Shown: positions 51,625 through 60,735 of the stretch, one piece after another
Layout: each line of letters opens with the position of its first letter
Numbering within the stretch: position 1 is the first letter of the stretch
From: Pararhizobium sp.
GTDB lineage: Bacteria > Pseudomonadota > Alphaproteobacteria > Rhizobiales > Rhizobiaceae
DNA: 64,000 nt
Assembly: GCA_017794825.1 (NCBI GenBank)
Contig: CP051237.1
Location: 5,443,342-5,507,341, forward strand
Reading direction: 5' to 3'
Program-made: the position numbers and the translations under genes
Notes under the pieces: model-generated
What the model was told of the DNA's origin: nothing
Databases searched by the model: none
Seen by the model: only the letters and a program-made list of their open reading frames with translations

Positions 51625-54600
51625 GCGACCGCGCTAAAGACGTCAAGCCGGTTGCGCGTCCGAAGATCTTGAAGCCGGAACGCACTTTCGTCGAGCCTGT
51701 CGCCAACGATGAGGTCGCGCGCGTTCAGGAAGTCAAATCTTCCAGCGTATTCTTTGGCGTAAAGGCAAAGCTGCTCTTGTCTTTTATCGCTCTTGCCGCC
51801 TGCACGCTCATTGCCTGCATTGTGGCCTGGACGGTGTTCAGCCATATCCAGCGGGCGGTAACCAACGTCACATCGGACAGCCTTCCTAAAAACACCCTTG
51901 CCCTTACGATCGCCGAACACAGCGCAGAAATTTATGTCAGTGCACCCAGCATCATGGCCAGCGAAAGCCAGTCGGTGCGGGAATTCAGGAAGAGATTGCT
52001 GGATGATGCGATAAATCAGCTGAACTCTGCTGTAGTTCAATGGCAGGATATCGGTATGGCGAGTGAAATCGCCAGCGATCTCACCGGAAAGGTGGAGAGG
52101 ATTGCAGGCTATATTGATGAAGTGAATCAGGCTGTCGCCAACATGCTCGACATTACCGCTTCGTTGCATGGTCAGGTCGACAAGTTGTCACAGAGCCACA
52201 GCCGGTTTCTTGAAGTGCTCGAACCACTGATCGATGACGCTGTTTTCAACCTGGTTGTGGAAAACGAATCTGCAACATCGGAAACCGAGGCGGCGTTTCG
52301 CGAAACCCTGGCCGCGGAAACAGAAACGCTCGGCTCGCTTCTGGCGCTGAAAAACGATCTTTCTATCATAGACGGATTATTGCGAAACGAAGCCGGCCTA
52401 CAAAACAGGAGTTTGCAAAGGTTCATTACCGAAGAATTTGGGACCATACGCGAGCATATTGCGAACCACGTTCGATTGCTTCGGCTCTCCGCTTTTGCAA
52501 GCGAACTTGAATTCTTTGATGATTCCGTTCAGGCCTTCGTCGTCGAGCTTGGAAGCCACTTGGCGCGCGTCGATGGCTCACAGGACCTTGAAAGCGACAC
52601 TGACGCGTTTCAGGATCTTGTACGCACGCGTGACGACTTGCTGACGCACATCGATCCGCTGATAGCAGAGGCGCGGGAGCGTCTTCTGGACCGCACATTC
52701 GCTATCGTCAGCCAGCAATCCACCCGGACAATGGAACTGATCGATCTCGGAGCGAATACAATCCACAACCTCCTTACAATTCGGGCAGACGGCAATCTCG
52801 CCGCCGGCCTGTTGAATGAGGCGTCCAACGTTCAGGAACCGGAAAGACTGGAGCCGCTTGGGGAGCGTTTTCGCTCGGCAGCCGGCCAGATAGAACGGGC
52901 GTATCGGCAATTGCCCGAGCAGAACAGACCTGACGAATTGCGCATGGTTATCGACGCGGTTTTGAGCATCGGCCAGGGAGACGACAGCATATTCAGGTTG
53001 CGTGGGCAGGAACTGGTGGAATTGGAACATGCTAATGAATCTATCAGCGCCAGTGGGGATGTGTCTCAACAGCTCGTAATTGCGGTAACCCGCCTCGTCG
53101 AGGAAACGGAGCGGGATGCGAACGAAACTGCGCGACATGCTGAAGAAACAATTCGCACCGGCAAAATAGAAATGCTGGTTATCGCCGGCGCCAGCCTCAT
53201 AGGCTCAACACTGATAATGCTGGTCTTTGTCGGCCCCCGGATTATCAGGCCAATACGAGAAATCACCGACACGATGACCGATCTCGCAGCCGGCGATACG
53301 ACCGTCGAGATCCCCGGCACCGACCGAAATGATGAACTCGGAAAGATGTCGAAGGCGCTGGAGGTGTTCCGGGACATCACCATCTCGATCCAGGAATCCA
53401 ACCTGAAGGAAATTGATCTCGCGCGTCGCAGGCTCGCGGATGCGATTGAAAGCATATCGGAAGCGTTCTCTCTGTATGATTCCGAAGACAGGCTGGTTGT
53501 CTGCAATCAGAAATATGGCACCCTGGTGCATCCGGAGATCGCCGACGAGATTCATCCTGGACTGTTTTTTGAACAGATCGTGCGCCGCTCGATTGATCTA
53601 GGATTGATATCCGAAGCAATCGGACGAGAAGAAGAATGGCTCAAGGAGCGGGTCAAGAGACACCGAAATCCCGAACAACCCCACATAATGCACCGCCATG
53701 ACGGAATCTGGATCATGGTCAGCGAACGAAGGACTGCGGACGGCGGGGTGGTCGCGGTCTATTCCGATATTACCGAACTGAAGGAGCGAGAGAACGAACT
53801 CGCAGAAAAATCCATTGCACTCGAACAGCTCTCGAAGCAACTTTCCAAGTATCTTTCTCCGCAGGTCTATCAATCCATATTCAGCGGAGAACAATCTGCA
53901 ATCGTCGCAAGCAAGAGGAAGAAGTTGACGGTCTTCTTCAGCGACCTCGTCGGATTCACGGAAATCGCCGACAGACTCGAATCGGAGGATCTAACGCAGA
54001 TACTCAACCAGTACCTCACAGAGATGACGACGATTGCGTTGGAGCATGGCGCGACGATTGACAAATACATCGGCGACGCCGTGATGATTTTCTTTGGTGA
54101 TCCGGTTTCCCGCGGAGTTAAGGCAGACGCCGTCAATTGTGTCAAAATGTCGATCGCCATGCAGAAGCGCCTGCGTTCTCTCAGTGAGGAATGGAGGTCG
54201 ATGGGGCTGACCGACAAGCTGGAATGCCGCATCGGCATAGCAACCGGTTTTTGCACGGTTGGCAATTTCGGTAGCGAAGACAGGATGGATTACACGATTA
54301 TCGGAGGGACGGTGAACCTCGCTTCGAGACTTGAGGGTGTCGCGACGCCTGGAACCACGCTGGTCGCCTCCGAAACCTACAGTCTTATCCAGGACGAGAT
54401 TGTCTGTGAGGAACATGAAACGGTCGCGGTCAAGGGAATCGCCTATCCTGTGCGCACCTACAAGGTCATCGACACCAAGGAGGTCGTCGCCAAGCGCGGC
54501 AGACCGGTAAACAAGAAGGGCGATCTTATAACCATTGACGCGGACATAGATTCAATGTCCGAGGAGGAGCGCAGGGAAGTCGCCGACATGCTGCAGAAGA

Positions 54601-54632
54601 TTCTTTCCGATCTCAATCCGAAAACAACCTGA
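51621..54632 (+). CDS. membrane-bound class III adenylate/guanylate cyclase with PAS domain
   Basis: A 1003-residue signalling protein. Helix 51-73 and helix 517-538 bracket a mostly helical periplasmic region of about 440 residues, reminiscent of TorS-type sensors. A HAMP domain (539-592), a PAS domain (about 607-718) and a cyclase domain (767-950) follow. Metal aspartates are Asp775 (FFSDLVGFT) and Asp819 (YIGDAVM), and the catalytic Asn899/Arg903 are in VNLASRLE. It is translationally coupled to the binding-protein gene by 4 nt. It probably makes cAMP in response to a periplasmic ligand; Lys and Asp substrate-specifying positions (KKLTVFF, RMDYT) fit ATP. Confidence 0.9.
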   Translation: MSDRAKDVKPVARPKILKPERTFVEPVANDEVARVQEVKSSSVFFGVKAKLLLSFIALAACTLIACIVAWTVFSHIQRAVTNVTSDSLPKNTLALTIAEHSAEIYVSAPSIMASESQSVREFRKRLLDDAINQLNSAVVQWQDIGMASEIASDLTGKVERIAGYIDEVNQAVANMLDITASLHGQVDKLSQSHSRFLEVLEPLIDDAVFNLVVENESATSETEAAFRETLAAETETLGSLLALKNDLSIIDGLLRNEAGLQNRSLQRFITEEFGTIREHIANHVRLLRLSAFASELEFFDDSVQAFVVELGSHLARVDGSQDLESDTDAFQDLVRTRDDLLTHIDPLIAEARERLLDRTFAIVSQQSTRTMELIDLGANTIHNLLTIRADGNLAAGLLNEASNVQEPERLEPLGERFRSAAGQIERAYRQLPEQNRPDELRMVIDAVLSIGQGDDSIFRLRGQELVELEHANESISASGDVSQQLVIAVTRLVEETERDANETARHAEETIRTGKIEMLVIAGASLIGSTLIMLVFVGPRIIRPIREITDTMTDLAAGDTTVEIPGTDRNDELGKMSKALEVFRDITISIQESNLKEIDLARRRLADAIESISEAFSLYDSEDRLVVCNQKYGTLVHPEIADEIHPGLFFEQIVRRSIDLGLISEAIGREEEWLKERVKRHRNPEQPHIMHRHDGIWIMVSERRTADGGVVAVYSDITELKERENELAEKSIALEQLSKQLSKYLSPQVYQSIFSGEQSAIVASKRKKLTVFFSDLVGFTEIADRLESEDLTQILNQYLTEMTTIALEHGATIDKYIGDAVMIFFGDPVSRGVKADAVNCVKMSIAMQKRLRSLSEEWRSMGLTDKLECRIGIATGFCTVGNFGSEDRMDYTIIGGTVNLASRLEGVATPGTTLVASETYSLIQDEIVCEEHETVAVKGIAYPVRTYKVIDTKEVVAKRGRPVNKKGDLITIDADIDSMSEEERREVADMLQKILSDLNPKTT

Positions 54633-55283
54633 CTATTGGTTGTCTCCATACCACCGGGCATCATGTTCCCGGGACTCTTCGAGATTGCACGGTTTGCTTT
54701 CGAGCAATTCCTCCATACGGCGCCAAGGATGCATCGCCCGAAAACTGTCGATTGCAATAGTGAAGTAGTTTCCACCGCCATTGTTCGGTTGGTCAAAGGA
54801 TCGCGAAATCGGCGCGTCGGCGAAATGGCAATAAAGCAGCGTGCCAACACCGCCATGACCAACGAGCAGGATATCGCCCTGCCCTGCTGCCTTCAGATAG
54901 GGTATCGTTGCCTGCACAATACGGATCTGCGCGTCAATTGCTCTTTCCCAGCCGCGAACGCTGATGTGGGGCTCACTGAAAAACCGGTTGGCAATTTCCT
55001 GAAACTCCGCCGGGGGAAGAAAGCCTGTGGCGCTACGGTCGTTTTCACCCATCGCATGATCGATTTCCACATCTAGCCCAATTTCCAATGCCATGATTCT
55101 TGCAGTCTCGATGGCCTTGGTCTCTCCGCTGCTGACGATGCGTGTTGTCGCCCGCAGAACAGGTGCTCCGGCGATCCGCATGACGCGGTGTTTGCCGATC
55201 TCGGACAGTTTCCACTGCGGAACTGGAATGTCTGATTCTATCGCCACCTGCGGGTGCGACAAGTAACGCAATACTCCGGACAT
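54633..55283 (-). CDS. histidine phosphatase family protein
   Basis: A 216-residue member of the phosphoglycerate mutase-like superfamily. The first catalytic His is His10 in LRYLSHPQV, where the usual RHG reads SHP. The second His is in LLVGHGGVGTLL, and RATTRIVSSGETKAIETA is the Arg/Ser-rich phosphate pocket. The altered RHG motif is unusual but common in one alphaproteobacterial subgroup. The function could be a small-molecule phosphatase. It is convergent with the cyclase gene (adjacent, no gap). Confidence 0.85.
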   Translation of the reverse strand: MSGVLRYLSHPQVAIESDIPVPQWKLSEIGKHRVMRIAGAPVLRATTRIVSSGETKAIETARIMALEIGLDVEIDHAMGENDRSATGFLPPAEFQEIANRFFSEPHISVRGWERAIDAQIRIVQATIPYLKAAGQGDILLVGHGGVGTLLYCHFADAPISRSFDQPNNGGGNYFTIAIDSFRAMHPWRRMEELLESKPCNLEESREHDARWYGDNQ

Positions 55284-55438
55284 AATACTACACAGCCTCT
55301 ACCAGAAACGACACGATAAACGGTAGCACAACCAGATGACACTACGTTGATGACTATTTATCGCCCTGCCTGGTTAACAGGCCATATTTGATTGCAATTT
55401 ACCAGTGACCGGCTACCATCTCTCGAAACGGCTGCCAC

Positions 55439-55864
55439 ATGAGAACTTCGAAAACTGAATGTCCCATAGACTTTGCCGCCCGCGTCGTTGGCGACAGATG
55501 GAGTTTGCTGATTCTCCGCGACCTTCTGCTCTATCGCAAAAGCAGGTTCAGAGAACTGGCGGCAGATGAAGGAATAGCGACCAATATCCTCAGCGACCGG
55601 TTGAGGCAGTTGGTTGATTGCGGCGTGATTGAAAAGAAACGCGATCCGGATGATCGAAGAAGTTTCATCTATCAGGCTACCCCGAAAGGCAACGGATTAG
55701 CCGGCTTGATGTCGGAACTTGGCGCCTGGGGAACGGCGCATGATCCCAGAACAAAAGAACACATAGGATCTCTGAAACACTACCGTCGGGATTCAGAGGT
55801 CGCCGCCACCATCAGATCGGATATCTATCGCAATCGACGTGCTGACAACGTAGACGCGGAGTGA
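55439..55864 (+). CDS. HxlR family transcriptional regulator
   Basis: A 141-residue winged-helix regulator: CPIDFAARVVGDRWSLLILRDLL, then RFRELAADEGIATNILSDRLRQL and the wing EKKRDPDDRRSFIYQATPKG. The family often senses reactive electrophiles, but its usual reactive N-terminal cysteine is here Cys8 in ECPIDF. Next to it is the isochorismatase-family gene on the same strand, which it may regulate. Confidence 0.9.
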   Translation: MRTSKTECPIDFAARVVGDRWSLLILRDLLLYRKSRFRELAADEGIATNILSDRLRQLVDCGVIEKKRDPDDRRSFIYQATPKGNGLAGLMSELGAWGTAHDPRTKEHIGSLKHYRRDSEVAATIRSDIYRNRRADNVDAE

Positions 55865-56026
55865 GCTGCCGCGGTCTGCGTTTAATAGTTCCAGCCTTCG
55901 CTCAGGACAAACGCCTCTTGCACTAAATGCATACCATGTCGCTGTCTCGACACCCTACAATTGGACCCAACAAGAGCATGCCTTGAAGAGAAATATTCGT
56001 TCGACGCGCAAACAGGATCCTGACAG

Positions 56027-56659
56027 ATGCTTACCCGTTCCGTCCCGCTTGTTCCTGAACAGTCAGCGCTTTTACTGATCGACGTGCAGAACTTCAATGT
56101 CCGGCCTGAAGGTGGTTCCTATCGGGGGCTCGATGAAGAACAACGGGAGAAACGCTTCGCAACGTTTTTCCAAACGCTGAACGATACCGCCATTCCCAAC
56201 ATGCAGGCGCTTCTGACTGCCTTTCGAAACATGAAAATCGAGGTGCTGTTTACAACAATTGAAAGTCTGACCCTGGATGGAAGGGACAGAAGTCTTGACT
56301 ACAAGATTACGGGATTCAACGTCCCGAAGGGATCCTGGGATGGCAAAGTCATCGATGAGCTTGCGCCTTTGGAAGATGAAATCTGGCTGCCGAAGAACTC
56401 GGCTTCAGTTTTCGTATCGACACATATCGATTACATCCTTCGCAACCTCGGTGTCCGGCAAATCGTGATTGCCGGTTTATTGACGGATCAATGCGTCGAG
56501 AGCGCCATTCGAGACGCCTGTGATCTTGGTTATCTGGTGACGCAGGTAACCGACGCATGCGCGACACACACGGAAACCAGGCAGCAAAACTCGATCGAAG
56601 CGATCAGGGGATTCTGCCGTCAGGTCACTACGCGCGAATTGCTAGACGAGCTTGGCTGA
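56027..56659 (+). CDS. isochorismatase family cysteine hydrolase
   Basis: A 210-residue hydrolase. The catalytic triad is visible: Asp19 in LLLIDVQNF, a Lys in the WLPKNSASVF loop and the nucleophile Cys in IAGLLTDQCVESA. The family hydrolyses amides such as nicotinamide, ureidoacrylate, N-carbamoyl compounds or maleamate. It is tempting to link it with the NicX cluster as the missing maleamate amidase (NicF is of this family), but it lies 45 kb away, beside an HxlR regulator and an exporter, so any link is speculative. Confidence 0.88.
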   Translation: MLTRSVPLVPEQSALLLIDVQNFNVRPEGGSYRGLDEEQREKRFATFFQTLNDTAIPNMQALLTAFRNMKIEVLFTTIESLTLDGRDRSLDYKITGFNVPKGSWDGKVIDELAPLEDEIWLPKNSASVFVSTHIDYILRNLGVRQIVIAGLLTDQCVESAIRDACDLGYLVTQVTDACATHTETRQQNSIEAIRGFCRQVTTRELLDELG

Positions 56660-57547
56660 CTATTTGATTACGGATTTCGTTGACGGGCTCAATCGTTTTC
56701 GTTCGATGAGGATAAACGCGAGCCCGGCAATTACGACTGCGCCGCCCGCCAGCCCGGTTGGCGTCGGGCGCTCTCCCAGGAAGACGATACTGCCTGCGAC
56801 TGAGAATACGGGCAACATCAGCAGAAATGGCGCGACCTGACTGACGGGATGTTTTCTTACGAGTGAATACCATAGCCAATATCCCAGCGCGGTCATGACA
56901 AGGCCGAGATAAACAACCGCAGTCCAGTCAATACATTGCGCCGTCATCATGGAATTCAGCTGGTCGGTCTCCAGCAGATACGACATGACGAAAAGTTGCG
57001 GTGCGGCCCACACGGCGACCCAGGCTGTGGTTGTCAGCCCGTCAATCTCCTTGAGAGTGCGTATCATGGCCTGGCCGACAGCCCATGTGAACGCGCCGCC
57101 GATAACAAGCAGCACGGAAACCCAGGCCGCCCCTACCTTCGGTTCACCCATCATCAGCGCAACGCCTACAAACGCCATTGCGATGCCAATCCACTTGCGT
57201 GAGTCCGGCGTTTCCCCGAGAGCGAAGACGCCAATCAATACGAGGAAAGGCACTTCGAGTTGTACCACGAGAACCGCTATTGAAGCGTCAAGTCCTTTCA
57301 GACCATTGAACGTCAAACTGTACTGAATGGCGGCGGAAACGATGGCGATCCAGAATATGCGTAACAATTGTCCTTTGGGAGGATGCACGAACCAGATCAA
57401 TGCAACGGCCGTTACACTGAAGCGTAGAGCCATCAAAAAAACTGGAGGAAACTGGTTCAGCGCGGCCTTGGCAAAGACAAATCCCATTCCCCAAACCAGC
57501 GCGACCGTCAGGCCTACGGCTACATCGGTGGGCGATAATCTGTTCAT
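56660..57547 (-). CDS. EamA/DMT family transporter
   Basis: A 295-residue drug/metabolite transporter with ten predicted membrane helices in two EamA repeats. The first repeat opens with VGLTVALVWGMGFVFAKAAL. The second contains TAWVAVWAAPQLFVMSYLLE and ALGYWLWYSLVRKHPVSQVAPF. Related proteins export amino acids or metabolites. It ends one base after the convergent isochorismatase gene ends. Confidence 0.9.
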   Translation of the reverse strand: MNRLSPTDVAVGLTVALVWGMGFVFAKAALNQFPPVFLMALRFSVTAVALIWFVHPPKGQLLRIFWIAIVSAAIQYSLTFNGLKGLDASIAVLVVQLEVPFLVLIGVFALGETPDSRKWIGIAMAFVGVALMMGEPKVGAAWVSVLLVIGGAFTWAVGQAMIRTLKEIDGLTTTAWVAVWAAPQLFVMSYLLETDQLNSMMTAQCIDWTAVVYLGLVMTALGYWLWYSLVRKHPVSQVAPFLLMLPVFSVAGSIVFLGERPTPTGLAGGAVVIAGLAFILIERKRLSPSTKSVIK

Positions 57548-57690
57548 ATCACTGGCTACATTTCCTCGGTCGCCAAGGACTTGGGTTCAATATCCTGTCT
57601 GAGGTATACAGATCGCCGGAATTACCGCAAACGTAACTATTCGATTTCACTGACCAAATGCAGTTGGTTGTACAGACCGGAGCGTATTTC

Positions 57691-58338
57691 ATGCCTTTCC
57701 CAGATCAACCATACGGAACGCCAATTCCGCCGAAGCTCAATCGATGGAATTGGGGCGCCTTTTTGTTGAACTGGATATGGGGAATAGGAAACAATACCTG
57801 GATTGCTCTGCTGATGTTCGTGCCATTGGTCAACATCGTCATGCTGTTTGTTCTTGGCATTAAGGGCAGCGCCTGGGCCTGGAACAACAACCTTTGGCGC
57901 GATGAAGAACATTTTTTGAAAAAACAGAGGCGCTGGGCCATTGCTGGTTTTGTCAGCGCCGCCTGCATTATCGCTCTTGTCGCTTACGGTGGCGAGAAGG
58001 CTATCGGCTTTCTGAAGAACACCGAAGTGTATCAAATGGCGATGAGTGAAATTACATCCAATCCAGCGGTCACCGCGGCGCTTGGCGAGCCAATCGACGC
58101 CGGTTTTTTGGTTACGGGTAACGTCAATCTGGAACTGACGGACGGCAGCGGGCACGCTCAATTGCATATTCCGCTATCAGGATCCGAAGCTTTAGGCGAT
58201 GCGATGGTGCAGGCAATCCGTACAGACGGAAAATGGGCCATAGAACTTTTAATCGTGAAGGTGGACGAATATTTGGAGCCCATTGTTGTAATAAACACTC
58301 GGAATATACCAATCCCCGGATCTCCTAGGGAAATTTGA
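57691..58338 (+). CDS. membrane protein with Coa1-like C-terminal domain
   Basis: A 215-residue protein with an N-terminal region containing WNWGAFLLNWIWGIGNNTW (also seen in DUF2628-type proteins). It has two to three membrane helices (to about residue 100), then a periplasmic domain of the cytochrome-oxidase assembly Coa1 pattern: NPAVTAALGEPI, HAQLHIPLSGSEALGDAMV and GKWAIELLIV. Coa1 proteins aid cytochrome oxidase assembly in eukaryotes; for this bacterial subgroup the role is not established. The start ATG 57691 has a GGAG (57679-57682) upstream; the open frame begins at 57658. Confidence 0.75.
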   Translation: MPFPDQPYGTPIPPKLNRWNWGAFLLNWIWGIGNNTWIALLMFVPLVNIVMLFVLGIKGSAWAWNNNLWRDEEHFLKKQRRWAIAGFVSAACIIALVAYGGEKAIGFLKNTEVYQMAMSEITSNPAVTAALGEPIDAGFLVTGNVNLELTDGSGHAQLHIPLSGSEALGDAMVQAIRTDGKWAIELLIVKVDEYLEPIVVINTRNIPIPGSPREI

Positions 58339-58340
58339 TA

Positions 58341-58808
58341 TCAGTCGAAGCGCGGATCCATCTTCTGAATTTCGTGCAGGATCAGAATCCGAATGATGTG
58401 ACTGACAGGTACGCCCGACCGCATGGCCCGCGCTCGTTTGCGAATGCTCTTGAGATCAATTTCGTCGAAGAGATCGAACAGTTGCCCTCCTATTTCCACC
58501 AGCATCGGGTCATATTCCATCAGTGCAGAAAGCGCGGAGATGGTTTCTGCATATAGCTCGGCGGCATTGTCTTTTGTTTCTACGATGAGACGCAAAACCA
58601 GTGCCAGGTGCCCTGCTCCGTTTCGTGACGCTATTTTCCTCAGCGTGGCCGCGGAAAAGCAATCCCGATCTCCCCTTGAGCCTTTATAGCGGTTGGATCC
58701 ATTGTAGAGCCGAACGCCGCATTGCCTAGCGATACTGTAGACATCATGCCGCTTGACTTCTTTTTTTGCATTTGGACTTTTCTGCTGCGCAGCTGGAATA
58801 TTTGACAT
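58341..58808 (-). CDS. conserved-looking hypothetical protein in phage-like module
   Basis: A 155-residue soluble, basic protein that I cannot assign. A middle segment DVYSIARQCGVRLYNGSN then DCFSAATLRKIASRNG looks like a DNA-binding-type helical region, and the second half is acidic and helical (LFDLFDEIDLKSIRKRARAM). The start MSNIP at 58808 is favoured; the open frame reaches 58859 with a GTG. It sits at the end of a row of three minus-strand genes divergent from an S24-type repressor, so it is most likely part of a phage or plasmid control module. Confidence 0.6.
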   Translation of the reverse strand: MSNIPAAQQKSPNAKKEVKRHDVYSIARQCGVRLYNGSNRYKGSRGDRDCFSAATLRKIASRNGAGHLALVLRLIVETKDNAAELYAETISALSALMEYDPMLVEIGGQLFDLFDEIDLKSIRKRARAMRSGVPVSHIIRILILHEIQKMDPRFD

Positions 58809-58927
58809 AGAGACCACAACAATCCTGAATGCGATTTGACTGAAATTTGGAGCGATCACCGACCTGTTCTGATGAACAGTGCTTTGACAAAGCCTGGTTG
58901 CCTCGCGCTATCTTGGTGTGTTCGGCG

Positions 58928-59302
58928 CTATAAAACGTCTTCTTGTCCGTCGGCGCTGCTCTCAACCAGCCCTAGCGCCTCTCCTGCCTGTCTCCGCGTC
59001 ATGCCTTTGACAAGAAGGTTGCAATAGGTCTGCTCGTATTCAGAAGGAATCCAGAAGCCGCGACGCTGTTGCTTCCTGAGTTCAACGTGTCTTGATGCGG
59101 CCGAACCAGAATCTGACCACTTTTCACCGTCAGCGGACTGCAAAATCTGTCCCTTCCGGATGTTAAGCCGGGCGGCGAGACGACGAATTGACTGCGCGGA
59201 TATCCCGAAGCGACTGGCAATTTCCTCAGTGGATGTATCTCCGGCAAAAAGTTGCAATATGCGGATCTGCTGGCTTTCCGACAGTTTGCTCAGATGCTTC
59301 AT
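58928..59302 (-). CDS. HTH-containing hypothetical protein
   Basis: A 124-residue protein with two helix-turn-helix-like segments: STEEIASRFGISAQSIRRLAARLNI (residues 19-43) and GMTRRQAGEALGL near the C-terminus. The middle is polar and low-complexity. No assigned function is known to me. Its start overlaps the end of the upstream 86-residue gene by 4 nt, so the two are coupled. Confidence 0.65.
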   Translation of the reverse strand: MKHLSKLSESQQIRILQLFAGDTSTEEIASRFGISAQSIRRLAARLNIRKGQILQSADGEKWSDSGSAASRHVELRKQQRRGFWIPSEYEQTYCNLLVKGMTRRQAGEALGLVESSADGQEDVL

Positions 59303-59559
59303 TTTTGGACGTCCTCACTATTCAGGATACTGACATGAGCCACCGGCACCATTTTGTAGCCGATATCCGAATTCCTATCGGCGTCGACCAGGCCAGCTCT
59401 GTCGACAACTCGTCGTAGAACACGAACAATACCGAGTTCTTTCGCTGAGATAAGATTATTTGTACCTGTTTTGTTCTTTTCTAAATCGATTGATAAAGTA
59501 TGGACGCGTTTTCTGTTTCCCTCGAGCGACGCCCGAGAGACTGAATTATGCAACATCAA
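59299..59559 (-). CDS. small hypothetical protein, first gene of the module
   Basis: An 86-residue basic protein with no recognised domain (VRVLRRVVDRAGLVDADRNSD is the best-ordered part). It starts at a TTG (59559) or the ATG just inside (59556), both after GGGAG. Its stop overlaps the next start by 4 nt. It begins 47 nt from the palindromic operator. Confidence 0.55.
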   Translation of the reverse strand: MMLHNSVSRASLEGNRKRVHTLSIDLEKNKTGTNNLISAKELGIVRVLRRVVDRAGLVDADRNSDIGYKMVPVAHVSILNSEDVQK

Positions 59560-59605
59560 GTGGATACTCCCGGCAAATGGATTGGGTAAGTTACCATTTG
59601 CATAT

Positions 59606-59622
59606 TATACCATAATGGTATA
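59606..59622. promoter_or_regulatory. palindromic operator of the S24/XRE repressor module
   Basis: TATACCATAATGGTATA is a 17-nt palindrome with a single central base, between the divergent leftward trio (start 59559) and the rightward repressor (59701). A related half-site, TTACCAT, lies 9 nt to the left (59591-59597). This is the expected layout for a repressor that controls both its own gene and the opposite operon. Confidence 0.7.
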
Positions 59623-59700
59623 TTTGTCAATCAGGCACCCGTTTGGAAGCAACGGAAATTGCGGCTATCGTGGTCCATGGCATTTGACTGGAATTGTGAA

Positions 59701-60372
59701 ATGAACATTATCAGGAAGCTGCGAGAACAACGCGGCCTTACGCAGACAGAATTGGCAAGGCTCGTTCGCACTTCGCAACCCCAGATCAATCGCCTTGAAG
59801 GTGGCGAACGACAATTGTCGAAAGACTGGGCTGAAAAGCTTGCTCCACATCTGGGTATTACGCCAGTCGAGTTGATGTTCGGTCGCGTAACCGATCTTTC
59901 GACGATTGCATTAGCTGTCTCTGATTTTGTCGAAAATCCAGCAAATGCCGCAATGGGCCCCCGCTTGTCTGACGGCGCGCGTGATGTTCCGGTTTACGGA
60001 CAAGCAGTGGGTGGAGACGACGGTGAATTCGTATTGAATGGTGAAAAACTGGATGACGTGTTTCGTCCGCCGAGTTTGTCGTCAGTGATCGACGCCTACG
60101 CCGTTTACGTTGCAGGCAGTTCAATGGAGCCACGATATTTTGAAGGCGAGGTCGTCTACGTCAACCCGATAAAAAAAGCCCGGCGGGGCGACTTCGTTGT
60201 CGCTCAGATCCGCAACAATGAACGAGAAACGATTCTGGCCTACGTGAAACGATTCGTACGCTGGAACGAAAGGGAACTCGTCCTGTTTCAGTTCAATCCC
60301 GAGAGGGAGCTGATATTTCAGTCACGGGATGTCGTTTCCGTACACCTGGCCGTAATGGGCGGCAGCGTCTAG
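59701..60372 (+). CDS. XRE/S24 LexA-like phage-type repressor
   Basis: A 223-residue repressor with an N-terminal HTH_XRE domain (RGLTQTELARLVRTSQPQINRLEGG) and a C-terminal S24 peptidase-like domain. The catalytic pair is Ser141 (AGSSMEPR) and Lys183 (AYVKRF). The usual Ala-Gly self-cleavage site is not seen; the region reads VPVYGQAVGG, with Tyr-Gly. So it may not be cleaved in the RecA response. ATG 59701 is preferred to the frame's earlier start at 59659. It is divergent from the three small genes. Confidence 0.88.
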   Translation: MNIIRKLREQRGLTQTELARLVRTSQPQINRLEGGERQLSKDWAEKLAPHLGITPVELMFGRVTDLSTIALAVSDFVENPANAAMGPRLSDGARDVPVYGQAVGGDDGEFVLNGEKLDDVFRPPSLSSVIDAYAVYVAGSSMEPRYFEGEVVYVNPIKKARRGDFVVAQIRNNERETILAYVKRFVRWNERELVLFQFNPERELIFQSRDVVSVHLAVMGGSV

Positions 60373-60735
60373 GATCAGTTTCGCGCACAAACTGTGACAT
60401 ATTTGCAATTGCCGAGGATAAAAAGACACGTATGAGGCGAGTGCTGTTTTCATTTTGGATGGTTTCGGTAAATTCAAATCGTTTCAAGGCTCACAGCCCA
60501 GGGCGGTGTGGCTGTATTACGTAAGCTATTGCATTTGGCTTCGGCCACCGGGCTTCGTTTGGCACGTTCTTTTTGAATGCCAAGCGGAGCCCGCTTCTTT
60601 TGTGGCAAGGAACACCGGCAACGCCTCACGCGAAGGAATTCCATCGCTTGTATGGAGGAAACTCGCGAACACAGGAAACAGATCGACTCCCATTCCGATT
60701 GATTGCAATAGCCAAGTCGTTGTCTGTCGTGTGGC
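60373..60735. other. 363-nt intergenic region without a supported gene
   Basis: Several short open frames cross this gap on both strands (for example a 94-codon frame at 60455-60739), but none has a ribosome-binding site with a family match or an obvious domain. I treat them as chance. Confidence 0.55.
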
